64,000 nucleotides of DNA from assembly GCA_043228905.1 (NCBI GenBank), contig JBHGNT010000001.1:11098001-11162000 (forward strand), read 5' to 3'. This document shows, in pieces, positions 1 through 13,300 of this stretch. A program made the position numbers and the translations under genes. Origin of the DNA: Azolla caroliniana (Eukaryota; Polypodiophyta). How positions within the stretch are numbered: position 1 is the first letter of the stretch; each line of letters begins with the position of its first letter. A model generated the notes under the pieces. The model was not told the origin of the DNA. It did no database searches and worked only from the letters and a program-made list of their open reading frames with translations.

Positions 1-1038
1 ATACATGCCTATTTGATTGCATTTGGGTTTGAGAATAGTCCAACTGAAAGCACCTTATATGTTAGGCGTGCTGATGATGTATTTCTGATCATGATGTTGC
101 TCACTGGTCCCAATGAGAAGCATATTGCTAACTTTAAGGCTGATTTGCATGCCTCTTTTGAGATGTCAGATTTGGGGCATTTGCATCATTATTTGGGCAT
201 TCAATTTATGCAAGTTGATGGTGGAATAGCTTTGTGTCAATCGAAATACATTGACACATTATTGCAGCGTTTTGGCCTTGAAGACTGTAAACCTATTGCC
301 ACTCCCATGGAGAAAGGTTTACATTTGAGCCTTCATGATGCTGGAGATGCATTTGATACTGTTCTCTATCAGCAGGCAGTTGGATGCTTGATTTACTTAT
401 GCATAACCCCACCTGACATTCAGTTTGCTGTCTCTCAGATGAGCAGGTTTATGCATTGCCCAGGAGTTAAGCATTGGCAGGCAGTTAAGCACATCTTTCG
501 CTGCTTGAGTGGTACCCGGTCACTTGGGTTGTTTTATCCCAAGGGGGGATCACTACCGCCAGACCTGCATGCTTTTTCTGACTCTGATTGGGCTGGTTGT
601 TATGACACTCGTGTGTCCACAAGTGGTTTTTGCTTCATGCTTGGTAGCTCATGCATATCTTGGTTGAGCAAGAAGCAGCCTATTGTGGCCACTTCTAGTT
701 GTGAGGCTGAGTATAGGGCAGCTTTCATAGCTACAATTGAGTGTGTGTGGCTCAGACGCCTTTTAGCTGATTTGGGTGTTGGTCAGTCTTCTGCCACCAC
801 CATCTTCACTGACAGTCAAAGCGCAATGGCAGTTGCGAGGAACCCTGTGTTCCATGCTCGCACTAAGCACATCGAGGTGCATTATCACTATGTCAGGGAA
901 AGGTTCTCTGCTAGAGAGATCAGTTTGGCTTATGTGCCCACGCAGGAGAACATTGCAGACCTCTTCACAAAGGCTCTGCCTAGGGAGAAGTTTGAAGCTT
1001 TCCGCAAAGCGTTAGGCCTACTACCATTTGTGGATTGA
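1..1038 (+). pseudogene. Ty1/copia pol 3' end: RT tail plus RNase H, catalytic box lost
   Basis: The frame is open from the first base of the window to TGA at 1036-1038, so the element continues to the left. Visible motifs in order: end of copia reverse transcriptase (SDLGHLHHYLGIQF, residues about 50-65), the conserved ATPMEKG stretch, then RNase H with DSDWAG, ATSSCEAEYRA and DSQSAM, and the usual copia C-terminus ENIADLFTKALP. In this family the stretch before LLTGPNE normally carries the YVDD catalytic box. Here the text runs from VFLIM straight to MLLTGPNE, so the YVDD residues appear to have been removed by a small in-frame deletion. The frame is otherwise undisturbed. It would encode an inactive polymerase. 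A polypurine tract and LTR remnant follow. Confidence 0.85.
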
Positions 1039-1116
1039 TCTCTATCCACGTAGCTTGGCACTTGCTTAGCCATGAGTGCTAGCTCCTTGTTCACCACATC
1101 ACTCCCAAGGGGGATT

Positions 1117-1375
1117 TGTTGACATATTTCGGTAGTGATGTGTGTGAACACACTTAGGACAGTGTTGTGTGAACACACTTAGGATAGTGATGTGTGTGAA
1201 CACACTTAGGACAGTGATGTGTGTGAACACACTTAGGACAGTGATGTGTGTGAACACACTTAGGACAACATGGGCATTTTTTCCCTCTTTAGGAGGTTTT
1301 TTCCCCTTGTCTAAAAATATTCTTAGAACCCTAAAGTGGTGAAGCTTTTTGGGATTCAAAGCAAGAACCCAACAT
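1117..1375 (+). repeat. 3' LTR remnant of the left-edge copia element
   Basis: A purine-rich tract (ccaagggggattt, ending at 1116) immediately precedes TGTTGACATATT at 1117, the normal arrangement of polypurine tract and LTR start. The LTR is cut off near 1375, where unrelated copia coding sequence begins. It contains the tandem array listed separately. The right boundary is approximate. Confidence 0.55.
1133..1266 (+). repeat. 27-bp tandem repeat, about five copies
   Basis: Unit is close to agtgatgtgtgtgaacacac plus ttaggac. Five consecutive copies are visible; the second is 2 bp shorter (agtgttgtgtgaacacac). Each unit contains a GTGTG...CACAC inverted arm. The array lies inside the LTR remnant, where enhancer-like tandem repeats are common; function is not shown. 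Confidence 0.9.
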
Positions 1376-2517
1376 GAACGGTTGGATGTAAAAACAACAT
1401 TCCTACATGGTGAATTGGAATAGGAAATCTATATGCAGCAAGCTGAGGGTTTCGACGTGAAAGGAAAGGAAAATCTTGTATGCAGGTTGAGGAAGAGTTT
1501 GTATGGATTGAAACAAGCTCCTTGACAATGGTATAAGAAGTTTGAATCCTTCATGCTGAAACATAGTTTCCACAAAACACAAGCCAATCATTGTGTATTT
1601 GTGAAGAGGTACGATGAAGGTGATTTTCTGATTCTCCTACTTTATGTAGATGATATGCTGGTTGTCAAACTGGATTCTAACAAGATTGCAAGTTTCAGAT
1701 TTTGGGAATGCACGTAGTCCCGGACAGGACTAAAAATATGCTATGGTTGTCACAAGAGAAATATGTGACAAAAGTATTACAAAGGTTAAATATGTATAAT
1801 GCAAAACTTGTTGGATCTACACTGCTGGTGAACTTTAAACTGAATTCTGGTCAATGTCAGAAAAGTGAAAAGGTTAAGGCTCAGACGGAAAAGGTGCCGT
1901 ATGCCTCAGCTGTTTGTAGCCTAATGTATGCCATGGTTTGTACTAGGCTGGACATTGCCTTTGTTGTTGGAACAGTCAGCTGATTTATGAGCAATCTTGG
2001 AAAGAAGCATTGGCCGCATGAAATGGATGCTTAGATACCTGAAAGGCACCTCGAGTGTATGGCTTAGGTATGGCTTTGGGAAACCTATGGTTGAAGGTTT
2101 CACAAATTCTGATATGTCGAGCGATGTTGATTCTAGCCGATATACATCAGGATATGTAATGACTTTGTAGGGGGAGCCGTGACATGGCAATCAAGGTTGC
2201 AAAAGGAATTGATTTGGATGAGGGATTTTTTGAGTTAGCTAAGAATGAAGCAAGATGAATTCCTACTTCACTGTGATAATCAGAGTGCCACCTACCTTGC
2301 AAAGAATGCAGGCTACCACTCTCATACCAAGCACATACAATGAAGGTATCACTAGTTACGAGAGAGAGTGGATGATGACAATTTTGCTCTAGTGAAGATC
2401 CATACCGATGAAAATGGATCTAATATGCTGACAAAGGCCTTATCTATGGAAAAGCTTGTTGCTTGTTGTATAAGAGCTGGCCTGGTTGATACCCCATGCA
2501 GGAATGAAGGGGGAGTT
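1371..2517 (+). pseudogene. Decayed Tork-like copia pol (RT-RNase H)
   Basis: Translation in several frames recovers a copia reverse transcriptase and RNase H closely related to the intact element at 25530-29615: LDVKTTFLHGELE, YGLKQAP, LLYVDDMLVV (about 1640-1670), WLSQEKYVTKVL, KVPYASAV, then a terminal KIHTDENGSNMLTKAL near 2395-2440. The reading frame is broken by stops (for example after HGELE and QAP) and by several indels, including a loss after the VGTVS motif around 1980. It is an internal-to-3' fragment joined directly to the LTR remnant on its left, with no gag, protease or integrase visible. Confidence 0.85.
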
Positions 2518-3060
2518 TGTTGTGTTCTCCCTCGTCTGGGACCGGCTAGGGGTCGGAAGCTGAGAGCCGAATGCCAATGGTTTATGGCTAAAAGCCGTTA
2601 GAATCGGCTTAGGGACAAAAATGCAAATTATGTATGTATATATATATATATATATATATATTTATGCACTTGGGAAAGAAGAGTATGTGAATGTATAATG
2701 CTGTATGCAGAACAGTGTGTAAGATATTCAGAGATATAGAGGAGTACTCTGCAGTGTTTTGTGAGACTCAGAAGAGACACAAGGCGGCTTCAGAAGACGA
2801 CTTGTGGGCGTTGTTGCACCATCATCTCTGAGCGAGCTGTCATCATACCAGGTTTTATCACTCCATGTTTTTTTCTTATTGTTCTGTGTGTTTCTGTCCC
2901 TTTTTTGGACGAAGTTTTGTGTCAAGGTTGTGGCCTTGAGATCTGATATTCCCCTAGTGATCTAGGGAGGTTGGAACTGTCTGTATACACTCCTACATAG
3001 TAAAGTTTTGGTGCCCTGAAGGCCCGGTGGTTTTTCCCGTTTTAGGGTTTTCCATGTAAA
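2518..3060 (+). repeat. 3' LTR of the decayed Tork-like copia
   Basis: The polypurine tract gaagggggagttt ends at 2517, and TGTTGTGTTCTCC begins at 2518. The LTR contains an (AT)n microsatellite at about 2636-2661. The right end is not certain; I place it near 3060, where an unrelated LINE tail begins. Confidence 0.5.
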
Positions 3061-3077
3061 TACTAGGTGTCACTTCT

Positions 3078-3180
3078 TAAACTTAAGATGTAATCTTTTG
3101 TATGTAATCTTTTGTTTGGTCTTATAGGCCATTTTGGCCTCTTAAAAGATGATAATATATCTTTCTTTCTTCTTTCTTTC
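3078..3180 (+). repeat. RTE-LINE 3' tail, tail-only copy
   Basis: Carries the recurrent module ttaagatgtaat...cttgtttggtc...ataggccattttggcctc, then ttaaaaga...aatatatc and a TTTC-rich end. The same module closes the LINE fragments at about 4285, 8240 and 14222 and, inverted, at 6450 and 9268. Only the tail is present. Confidence 0.65.
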
Positions 3181-3769
3181 TGTTGGTAAAATTGTATTCC
3201 CGAGTGGTCATTAGTAGCTTGACAGGCTGGTTGATTCCTTCCTATAATCTTTTCACAGGACTGGCTGGAGAAACAGAAATAATAACTAAATGTTGACTGT
3301 AGACATGTTTTTAAATAGTTGTGTTTTTTTATTTGCAATTTTTTTCCATTTGAAGGAATGCAGTACTTCTTTTATGTAGACATAAAACATGACCATTATT
3401 ATGATGATTCATAATCCAAATCTCTAATAAAATAAACTTTCCTATAGTGGCTCATAATGTAAAGCTCTAGTAAAATAGTGTAACAGATAGAGCATTCTAC
3501 TTTATTATAAACCTCGCTCATGAAGACCTGGGCTGACTGTTCTATTTAAGGACCGATGCAAAACTCCATTAAAAAATTTCATGCACGTTTCAAACCCAAT
3601 CAATATTGATCAGTCTCATTCCATATGCTATGATGTTACAGATATACTATCATTAAGCAATTGGCTACTAGCTGAAGGAATGCAATCGCACATCCTAGTG
3701 GCATCCATATACCGTATCTTCATGATAAGATTAAATATACAATGTGCTTCCTATCTAGAGAATAGGCCT

Positions 3770-4290
3770 TCTCTAAAAGCCTAGGACTTTTCTTGCTAGA
3801 ACTCAAGAGACATAGGGAAAAGTTGTTGAAGGACAACAGTACAGCCACATAAGCTCATCCACAAAGAGCAATCACAACTTTCTTTAGCCCCATTACTCCT
3901 AATCCTACAAGTCAATCAAGGGCTACACAAATGGGTGCTCGACCAGAACACAACAAAGGGGTTACGATAAATCAGGCAATAGAAATTTCTCATGCACATA
4001 GGCCCCAGCCCCATGGACCACGATCTTGCCACGTCATCGATATATGAAGGCCATTATCTCCCGCCATCGCAGGTGCTTCCCTCACTTCCGAGACCCCTCC
4101 ATTCTAAATCGACCTATGCTAGAGATCTTTCGAAGATTTTTTTTTTAATATATCTGACTTGAGAATCTTACATCTGCCGATAACAAGATTCTTTAGTCTG
4201 TTTTTATCTTATTTACTTTAAGATGCAATCTCTTGTTTGGTCTTATAGGCCATTTTGGGCTCTTAAAAGATGGCATGAAACTTTTCATAA
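3770..4290 (+). pseudogene. 5'-truncated RTE-type LINE, C-terminus and 3' UTR
   Basis: Base-level similarity to the larger copy at 13060-14222 runs through the whole segment: ttttcttgctagaa, aagttgttg, aaggggttac, ccccatggacca, then the shared 3' untranslated block (tatctgact, gagaatcttac, cgataaca) and the tail module. Coding potential is destroyed by stops. The copy lies just downstream of the last visible exon of the minus-strand SMP/C2 gene, presumably in its next intron. Confidence 0.65.
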
Positions 4291-4372
4291 AGTTTGTTTC
4301 AGTCTCACAATTCTTCAAGTTAGTCCTAAATATGAATTCTTAATTTGTTATTTGACAGTTGGAACAATATAC

Positions 4373-7300
4373 CATTAAAGTCGGATGGTTTCAATTTCGA
4401 TGCTTCAATAATTTTTAGATGAGCAACAGCAACTGGCTCCATTTGTTCAATCTTACACCAGGTTTCTGGATAATCATAAACAACCCAAAAACTTAAAACA
4501 GCATTTATACTTTCAGACATAGTATAATGAATATAATAACAGCTTTGATCCCTCTACATGGCTTGCAGAGATAAAGGTGCACTGTGAGAATCAATCTCCT
4601 ACATTACTATCATTTTGCTTTATTTATGGCTCACAATAGTGCTGCTTGTCTAAATTTTATTATCAGAGCAGGTTATAAAGCTAATATTCAGATATTTGGG
4701 CAATTATTAGATGGAAGAGATATGCATCTACTGTGAGAATCAATCTCCTATATCACTATCATTTTGCTTTATTTATGGCTCACAATAGTGCTGCTTGGCT
4801 AAATTTTATTATCAGAGCAGGTTATAAAGCTAATATTCAGATATTTGGGCAATTATTAGATGGAAGAGATATGCATCTATTTGTAAGAAATCCTTGATAA
4901 CTATCACCCTTATGTGTAACCGTGTAATAATCTACAATAACTTGATCTCTCAGGGGTTTTAATCAAAGATCCCCTCAATATTGAGGCATTTATATAAATC
5001 ACACCAGTTACAACTCCCAAACAGCCAGATATGACACCCGTCTGTATTGAAAAACATGACACTATCAAATGCACGAAAAACCACCGGCATTTCCTAGCAG
5101 CCTAACTCCAGTGCATTGACACCAATGTATAAAAAGCGGATGGAAGCCATGTAGAAAAACCATTGCAGGGGGAATGATGTCAATTAAGTAGCTGGTCCTT
5201 GTCATAGCGTCCAACATCCCTAGCTTGGCCTCTTCAAATTGTTGAGCCAGGGTGATGTGATGCTCCATGAGTGCTGTTGCAGGAGTACTTCGGTCCACTC
5301 TTGTTCTTGCTGCAGCTGGCTCCAATTAGATGGCCTTTACTAATACAATGGCAATCCTACTCTCCACATTGACTAGGAGTTCATCCCACATGAGGAGCTT
5401 TGTGAAGATTTGACCTGTCAGTTGCTACCTGCCTCTACATTATGTAGCTGATGTGTCAAACAACCTCACATCTCACCGTGTAGACAGTTGTAGTGAAAAG
5501 AGGTTTTTCTCATGGTATTTACCCTCCAAGACTGTCGTCTCCTTACCTGATTGTTATGTGCAGCTCAAAGATATGTGGAAAAGGCAGAGTATAGTATCAA
5601 ATTGTGAGACTCAAAACTCCCAAACTTGTTTAGCGCAAAGTGAGCATAGTCAACTACACTCATCACTTGTGCCCCTATGGCATGTCTCAAATCGTAGAGC
5701 GTGTGAGCTCTGCCACATGAAAGCAATGTCTAGTACCCAATGCATCTCCTATCATAGTTAGAGTGAGCTAAGTCACATGGAAGCAATGGTTTGGATGGCA
5801 AACAATGTGATGGGCTCTAACATGTATTGATGTGTGTGGTTTTCTCTTTCGGTGAAGAATTATCGTTTTGAAGTTAGGTGCAACATATGTAGTAAAAGTG
5901 TGACATGTGAGCCTCCACAATTTTTTTGATGTCATGATATATTGGTGTTGTAAAAAGACCTTATTCACAAAGGAATCTATTGATGCTTCATGAAACAAAT
6001 GTGTAACATCCCATCTTCCAAACCAGCTTTCCTCTTACATCTAATTGGAACATGAAAATTTGTTTTTATGCGTCTTTTGCATCATTTCTCTTGCTTCCCA
6101 TGCGATTTTAGGACGTCGATGTAAGGGATTTGTTTGAACCTTAAGCAAACAAGTATTCGGCAACCCTTTCCATGGAAGTGATCCTATCTCAAGAGGTAGG
6201 AGGGTCTATCCCGTTTGTTTCTTGACTTGGAGACACTTTGTAATAAAATGCTTATGGACATTTTTAAAATCTTTCCAGGTGGACATACGCTACCCCATAC
6301 TACCACTGCATATAGCAGCATTGTTGTCACCATATTGTCGAAAAGATATTTCTTGATGACCCAACACTTAATATGCTCTCTTTCCCACCTCTAAGCTGCT
6401 GGTAGCACATTTATTCCATCTATGATTTGGAAGGCCAAACAGGAAACACGAAAGCTATATTAATGACTGCCAAAATGACCTATGAGACTAAAAAAGAAAT
6501 TACATATTACAATGTCTTCTCATATTTGAGAACACAACTAACATATGGTACTAAAGAATCTACATATGTAAGAACTTAAGAATCTAAACTTCAATCGAAA
6601 CTTCAGCCTTTGACAAATCTTCAACATGGGCTAGTTCCAACACAAAGAGATCTCCAAAGAGAGGGAAGCACCTTTGGTCCCGCATGATAATGCCTTCTAT
6701 TTGTCAATGACAATATTCATGTGGCCGTGTTCCAGATGATTGTGGCCTACAGCTAATCTATTGTTATTACTTTTGAGTGTCTTGAAGTTATAGCATGAGT
6801 GTTGTGGCTAGTGAAACTTGATTTTTTCTCTGTTGATGAGCTGCTATGGTCGTATTGTTGTCCAACTTCTCTATATGTCTCTTGAGCATTAGAAAGAATG
6901 GTCCCACGCATTTTGTACTCCCTGATCTTAAGTGGCAGCCAAAGACTTGTTTTAAGAAAAAGTGGCTCTTATTTCATAAAAAAACATGCTCTACCTATAT
7001 ACTCATATCGAGCCATATAGTTTAGCCAAGTAGTGGCCAATCATGATTGTCCTATAGTTGCTTGGCATCATGGGGTCTCCACTCTTGAGTATTGGCACAA
7101 TGGTATGTTCTGTCCATCTCGTAGGGAAACCTTCACACATGGCTCTATTAAAGATGTGTGCTAGCAATGGGAGCAAGGTGTCACGGGCATAGATAAAGTG
7201 CTCACCAACCAATCCATCACGATCTTGGGCCTTCCCAAATTTTAACCGATCAATGGCATTTCTTACATTTTGCGGAGTAAAAAAGGTGGATTCATGTGGT

Positions 7301-10300
7301 TGGGGAAGAGGAGGTTGTCCCCAGATATCATATATGACCTTTGCATAGTCATGCCACATCTGAGGTGAGGTCACTGGTGTGGTAGGTTGCCGCTCATTAT
7401 TAATCAACTAAACACAATGGGCTAAGGGGGTTTTATGTACAAGTGCTCAAGGGACTGCCACATTAAATATGGTTGGTGGAATCTAATCAAGATATCCACT
7501 TCAGTACAATTCTGTCATAAGAATATCTGATATTCTTTGACCACATTTACACTTGACAACTACACGGATTACAATAAAGTGTGCTCATGCACTTTTTCAC
7601 ACATTGCAATTTTCTTCATACGTACATGTTCACACGAGTTGAGCTTGATTCTCAACAGCACCTATGCTTCGCTATTTATCATTTTGAAAACCATTTTTTT
7701 ATAATGATACCTTTATGTGACTAAGTATGGACCACCCCACAACTATGTATTCCTTAATAACCAATAACATTGATGCAAATTCTGGTTTAAGCAAATGTCA
7801 TTGTGCTCGCATTACACTCACCAAGACAACTCGAGTGCCACCTCAAGAAGACCTATTTGTAAATAATGGGAAGACAAAAGCGATGATTAGAGCTAGAGTT
7901 GACATATTTGAGATAGAAAATAGAGATAGGGGTCTCATTTCTATGAAGTCGTTTGTAGGACTAAAGTTCAAAAGGGCAAAGGGGTATGCTGTTGTGGTTG
8001 CTTTGGTTAGGTGTGCCACATCCAATTCTAACAACATAGGATAAAGCATTGAATTAAGCCATATATGTTCGATTTGTGTAGATATGGAGGCCTTAAAACA
8101 TAGGTGGAGGCAGAAATGAGTTAGCCAAAGGACGTTTAACTGTTGGAGATTCATCAGCACTTTCATTCTCTATGGGTCAATTTTGGCCTCTTAAAAGACG
8201 TTAAGACGTTAATATATCTATCTATCCATCTATCTTTCTCTTTCTTCCTATGGACTTTATAAAATATCTAATCTAATCTAAATCTCTTGACATAGGATTT
8301 TGATTCTTCATTTATGGTACTACTATGATAAGAATATAGAGACGCCCAGAAAGCGGAATGCAAAGGTCCTTCACAAGGATAGATGTTGCATGTAGATGCA
8401 CAAATGGGTGGGAGGAAGAACCAACCCTTATTAGCACAAAGATTCACCACATATGGAGGGTGCATGAACCTTTATTGGGCCTAGCAGTGAATGCAAGGAG
8501 AATACTGTATTTTAGTTGCTAAGTTGCCACTATATTAATGTAGTTGTGTAATCAGAGGGGGATATAACATCCAGCTCGTAAACATGCTACCACTTTATAA
8601 TTAATGTGTAATTAAAGGGACTAGTCACACCTTGTCTTATGTGAGAGCGAGAGAATGTAAGTGCTTATGTCATTGCAAGTGAGGGGGATTCATGTGAGAT
8701 CCTGGTAGCCAGCTTGTTTATGGATGCTAATCAAACTTGCCTCTGTTTGGCAGCTTGTTGTTGCCAGTTCTTGCATACCCGGAAAAACATATTATAAAGT
8801 TTCTACATAGGGACTAATCGCAAGGCTCAACTCTGGAGTGAGAACAGACTAATTACAATGCTCATGAATGATGCAACTTGACAGAATATTCCAACTGTGA
8901 TGCCATAGACAATCATAAATAAATGAACAGGCATACTGTATGCCGAAGGTTTCAAAACATCATTGACACCACTATACCTTCAACCTTATCCTTTCATCTT
9001 ATTCCTATTTTGTTTAGTGTTTTAATATGACATGTCTCGCATGCATCTAAAGATGGTTATACCTTTGGTTTCATTTGAACATGCAAAGAATGTCAATATT
9101 ACACTATCTCTCTAAGGGTACACAAGCAATCCAAATAATAAGACATCAACCAATAAAAGACAACATCAGTTAGAAAAGACCTTGAGCTGCAGACTTTGGA
9201 GTTGCCGATGTTATCTTATTAACAAGCTCCTCTACATCTACAACCACCATATTTGGCTGCATAAGTCAAAGAAAGATATATTAATGTCTTTTAAGATGCC
9301 AAAATGGCCTATAATACCAAACAAGAGATTACATCTTAAAATATTTTCTTGCTTTTAAGAAACAACAAACCAAAATAAAGAAATATAACAAAGCAAAAAA
9401 GTAAATTGAAATAGACTTAGATGTGAATGAAGAAACTTGTCCTCTATACCATGTAAGATACTCAAATTAGATATGTTGTAAATTTTTGTCTTTGATCCAG
9501 AATGGAGAGGTCTCCGAAACGAGGGAAAGAATGAATGAAAAATCAGTAAGCATATTGATGTAGAATATATTACTAAAAAAATATTTTGGTGTTACTACAC
9601 ATAGGTGTTTTGTCTGGAAAACTTGCAACTTGTTTAATCTATTCCATTGAAGTTACTGCTTATTTGTTTAACATGAAATTGGAAATGAAGCTAAGCTCTT
9701 CTGTAGCGTCATCTTGGAATGATAAGAATTGTCAAATAATTCTAATAGAATGATTTGACAACCAGGCAAGAGAGCTTAGGGTTTGTAATGATTGATAAAT
9801 CAAAGAAAAAGAAACAATAGTATCTCTAGAAAACCCAAAATTCCTCTAGCTTACAACCCTACCCCAATTCTGCAACCCAAATTTAAATAACTATGATGTC
9901 ACTGCCATAAGCTGACATTAGGATTGAGAAGGTAAATCTAATTTGGAACATGTTCAATACACCTAGGAATTCAGAAAAAAATTGAGATACCTTCACATTC
10001 AGATGATGTCATGGATGTCTCACTGGTAGACATGAATATCTTATCATAATTTATAATAAAAATAAAGAAAAAATCTATCATATTGATGTCCCACGGTGGT
10101 ACTAGTATGGAGAATGTAAAACATTTAGGATACTTCGATCGAGATCAATGATATTCCTTTTTGCTACATGAGAAAGTATAATTTTACAATTCCCTTCGAG
10201 TGTTGTCATACCAGACATTGCAAGTTATAGGATAGCAAACAAGGGTTCACCTAGTTCTTTATGTTATAGGTCTTCCTCCAATAAAGGCAATGGAACAGAA

Positions 10301-13300
10301 ATACAGTCACCCTTATGCACAAAAAGTAGAGCATCAAAGATAGCAAGTCCATGCACCAAAATGTAACAAGCATAAGCCCAAAACCCCCCCATTAATAAAA
10401 AGCCAATCATCTGCAATTTTGAATAACAATTTCCTATAAAGCAGCACTCTCCCTGGAATGGTATTGATCTATAAATCCTAATGTTGGTAACTCTCATAAA
10501 CGCTAATCTCCAAAATAAATAAAAATGATAAATACCATCTTGGACAGACTATTTTGCAATTAACAATACACTCAAATAAACAAATAAGTTCTATAATCTG
10601 TTTTTGAATTTATCGTACAATGATGCAATGCCTGCAATTCCAAGTTTTTGATATACCCATGATAGTTGCTTGTAATTTTGGTGAGCTAGAAATCTATCTT
10701 CTTCCATTTCAATCTGTATTATAGATGCAAGAATAATCATATTCATACCTGTACCAAACATTTTTCAAAAATATCTGCTACCAGCCTATCCTGCATATAT
10801 CCAAAATATTTTCAATGAAATATACCAGTAACATGTTATCAAGAAGATCAGTATGTATTCGCCTACCATCCATCCTGCAACTAAAGGGATGTCACTAACA
10901 TTGACACCATGCGTAAACAAGGGCCGTACAGTCATTTGTACTTCAGGGAGAGTCTCGAAGTTAAGGCGAACCCGACTTAAGTAAGGCAGTTCATTTAATA
11001 GCTTGATTCCAACACGTACCTGAAATAACAGTAAATATTTTACAATATGTCTTTTATATAACATAAAACCTAAGTGTTTTCATGCATATCATTGTACACT
11101 CCTGAAGAGACATATGGAACTTGACATGACTACTTAGCCCTGATTGTTCAAATGTAAAGCAATACTATTAAACAGAAAAATATGTACCTTTCCTTCGATC
11201 AGCAACTTAGAAATATGAATATTTGTCCATATACCCAATCCTCTCATTTGAGCACTTAACACTGCAGTCATGTCCTCTCCAGCTAGGAAGTGTAAATGAA
11301 GTTCCATGATCTGCATAATGAGGAGCTCTTTATGAAAACAAATACAAGTAATAAGAGTCATAATAATTTGTACAGAGGGCATAATTACAAGATGGTCATC
11401 TCCAGAGGCTGAGTCAACGATACGAACGCCAGTAAACATAGGTGGCCTCCTTCCCAAAGATAGTTGTTGCAACACAACTTTAGCCTATAAAATGCGCAAA
11501 TTTTCCTCTATTTTACCAGGCTTCACAATATTGAAGATGTTAATACATAGCCTACAAAATGTGTAAATTTTGCTTTACTTTACTAGACTTCTATAATTAT
11601 TTTGCTTGGAGAAGACTTGGACCAAACCACATTTCACAATCTGCTGTAATCAGGAGATTGGGAATGAGCAGCATGTCACATTATTGATGTCAAGCATTCA
11701 CTATGCTTCCTATCTTTAATAACTGCATGCCTACTTCGACATGCCAAGCCCCTCCTCTTAGGCACATATATGTCTTTGCTTAAGCATAAGAGGAATCTTA
11801 AGAAACTACATGAGCCACATGTTCCATTAAATCTTGGATTGTCCCAACCTAAACATGAACAAAGTGGAAAAGAATAGAGTGATCATGATGATATTGAGAT
11901 TCAGGGGTTCGGGAGCATGTCTATCGGGTATAGCTATAAAAATATTACTATACGCTGATGATAGTATTGATTTCTGACCCTCCGGAGGAACTACAAAGAC
12001 ATCTAAATGCCTTAAAACTATTTTATACGGGCAAAGGTTTGTCGATAAACATGGATAAAACTAAAGTGACAGTGTTTAACACCACTTAATCACGGGTAAG
12101 ACCAGAACCAGAATTCTTCTTGGGAGAGGAAAAGGTGGCATATTCATGTTCCTCTCATATCTAGGAGCAACATTTACAGGGCCTAGGCTCTCCTTACAGG
12201 AGGGTTCTTGTGCTGGACTTTCTCGTGGATATGCAGTCCTTGGTGCTCTCGAAAGACGACGTGCACATTTGCAGTTCCAAGAGCCACGAACTAAATTGTG
12301 GCTAATTGATACACTTGTGAACCAACTCTGCTCTATAGAGTAGAAACATGGGGACCGAATATTAACAAGGCAAATAACTAGAAAGATTTAGAGAGACCTT
12401 TAGTGTTCATGATCGCCTACATGTTAAGGAACAAAGCATCGGTACCTTATGATATAATCCGGGCAAAGATGGGAGCAGCCCCTATAATTATTGAGCCATG
12501 ATTCGGATCAATGACCTATATCCAACCACTTTGGGAGCTCCCTAAAAGTAATCAAGGTTGGCACTTATGTTATCAAGACAACTCGCTGAACATGAAGACA
12601 TCCATTGTTGGTATGCTAAAATGCAACAATAGTTCGAGTCACATGGCATGAGTATAAATGCACGACCCTACAGCTTGGACTATCCACATCTAAACATGAC
12701 CAAAGTGAAAAAGAGTAGTCATCCAAATTGATATTATTAAGTTAGAAAACAAGATAACATGGATCAGCCACAAAATATCACTTAGTAGGACAGTTTTTAC
12801 ACACACCCGACGATGGATTAATCATCAGACCATCTAATACGGGCATACATCTATCCTATGCATTGTACAAGGTGATAGGGCAGTTGTGAACTTCATCACA
12901 TCAGTTAGAGATTGAGGTGTGCATGCACAAATACATCTAGAAGAAAGAATTTGTGGATTGTGTCATTAGGGAGAGGAATATGAAGAATAACTATGTTTTG
13001 TCATTGTAGTGTTTTTTATTAGATAAGACGGAGATACCATTCCCTCTCTACGCAAGGCTAGAATGGTCATTGGGGCTTTTCTTGCTAGAAGTCAAGAGAA
13101 ACCGGGAAAAGTTGTTGGAAGGACAATAGCACAACTACACAAGCTCATCAACAAAGAACAATAACAAGTTTCTTTAGTCCCACCTCTCCTACTCATGCTA
13201 CAAGTCAACAATGGCTACACAAATGGGCTCCCGACCAGGATATAACAAAGGGGTTACAATAGATTGGGTGAAAGCAATTTGCCGTTCACATAGGCCTCAA

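Noticed and set aside
1133-1266. CRISPR-like direct repeats
   Set aside because: Units are directly adjacent with no unique spacers, in a plant LTR.
7727-8044. 105-codon open frame
   Set aside because: No motif, no splice support, and it lies inside an intron of the SMP/C2 gene; length is compatible with chance.
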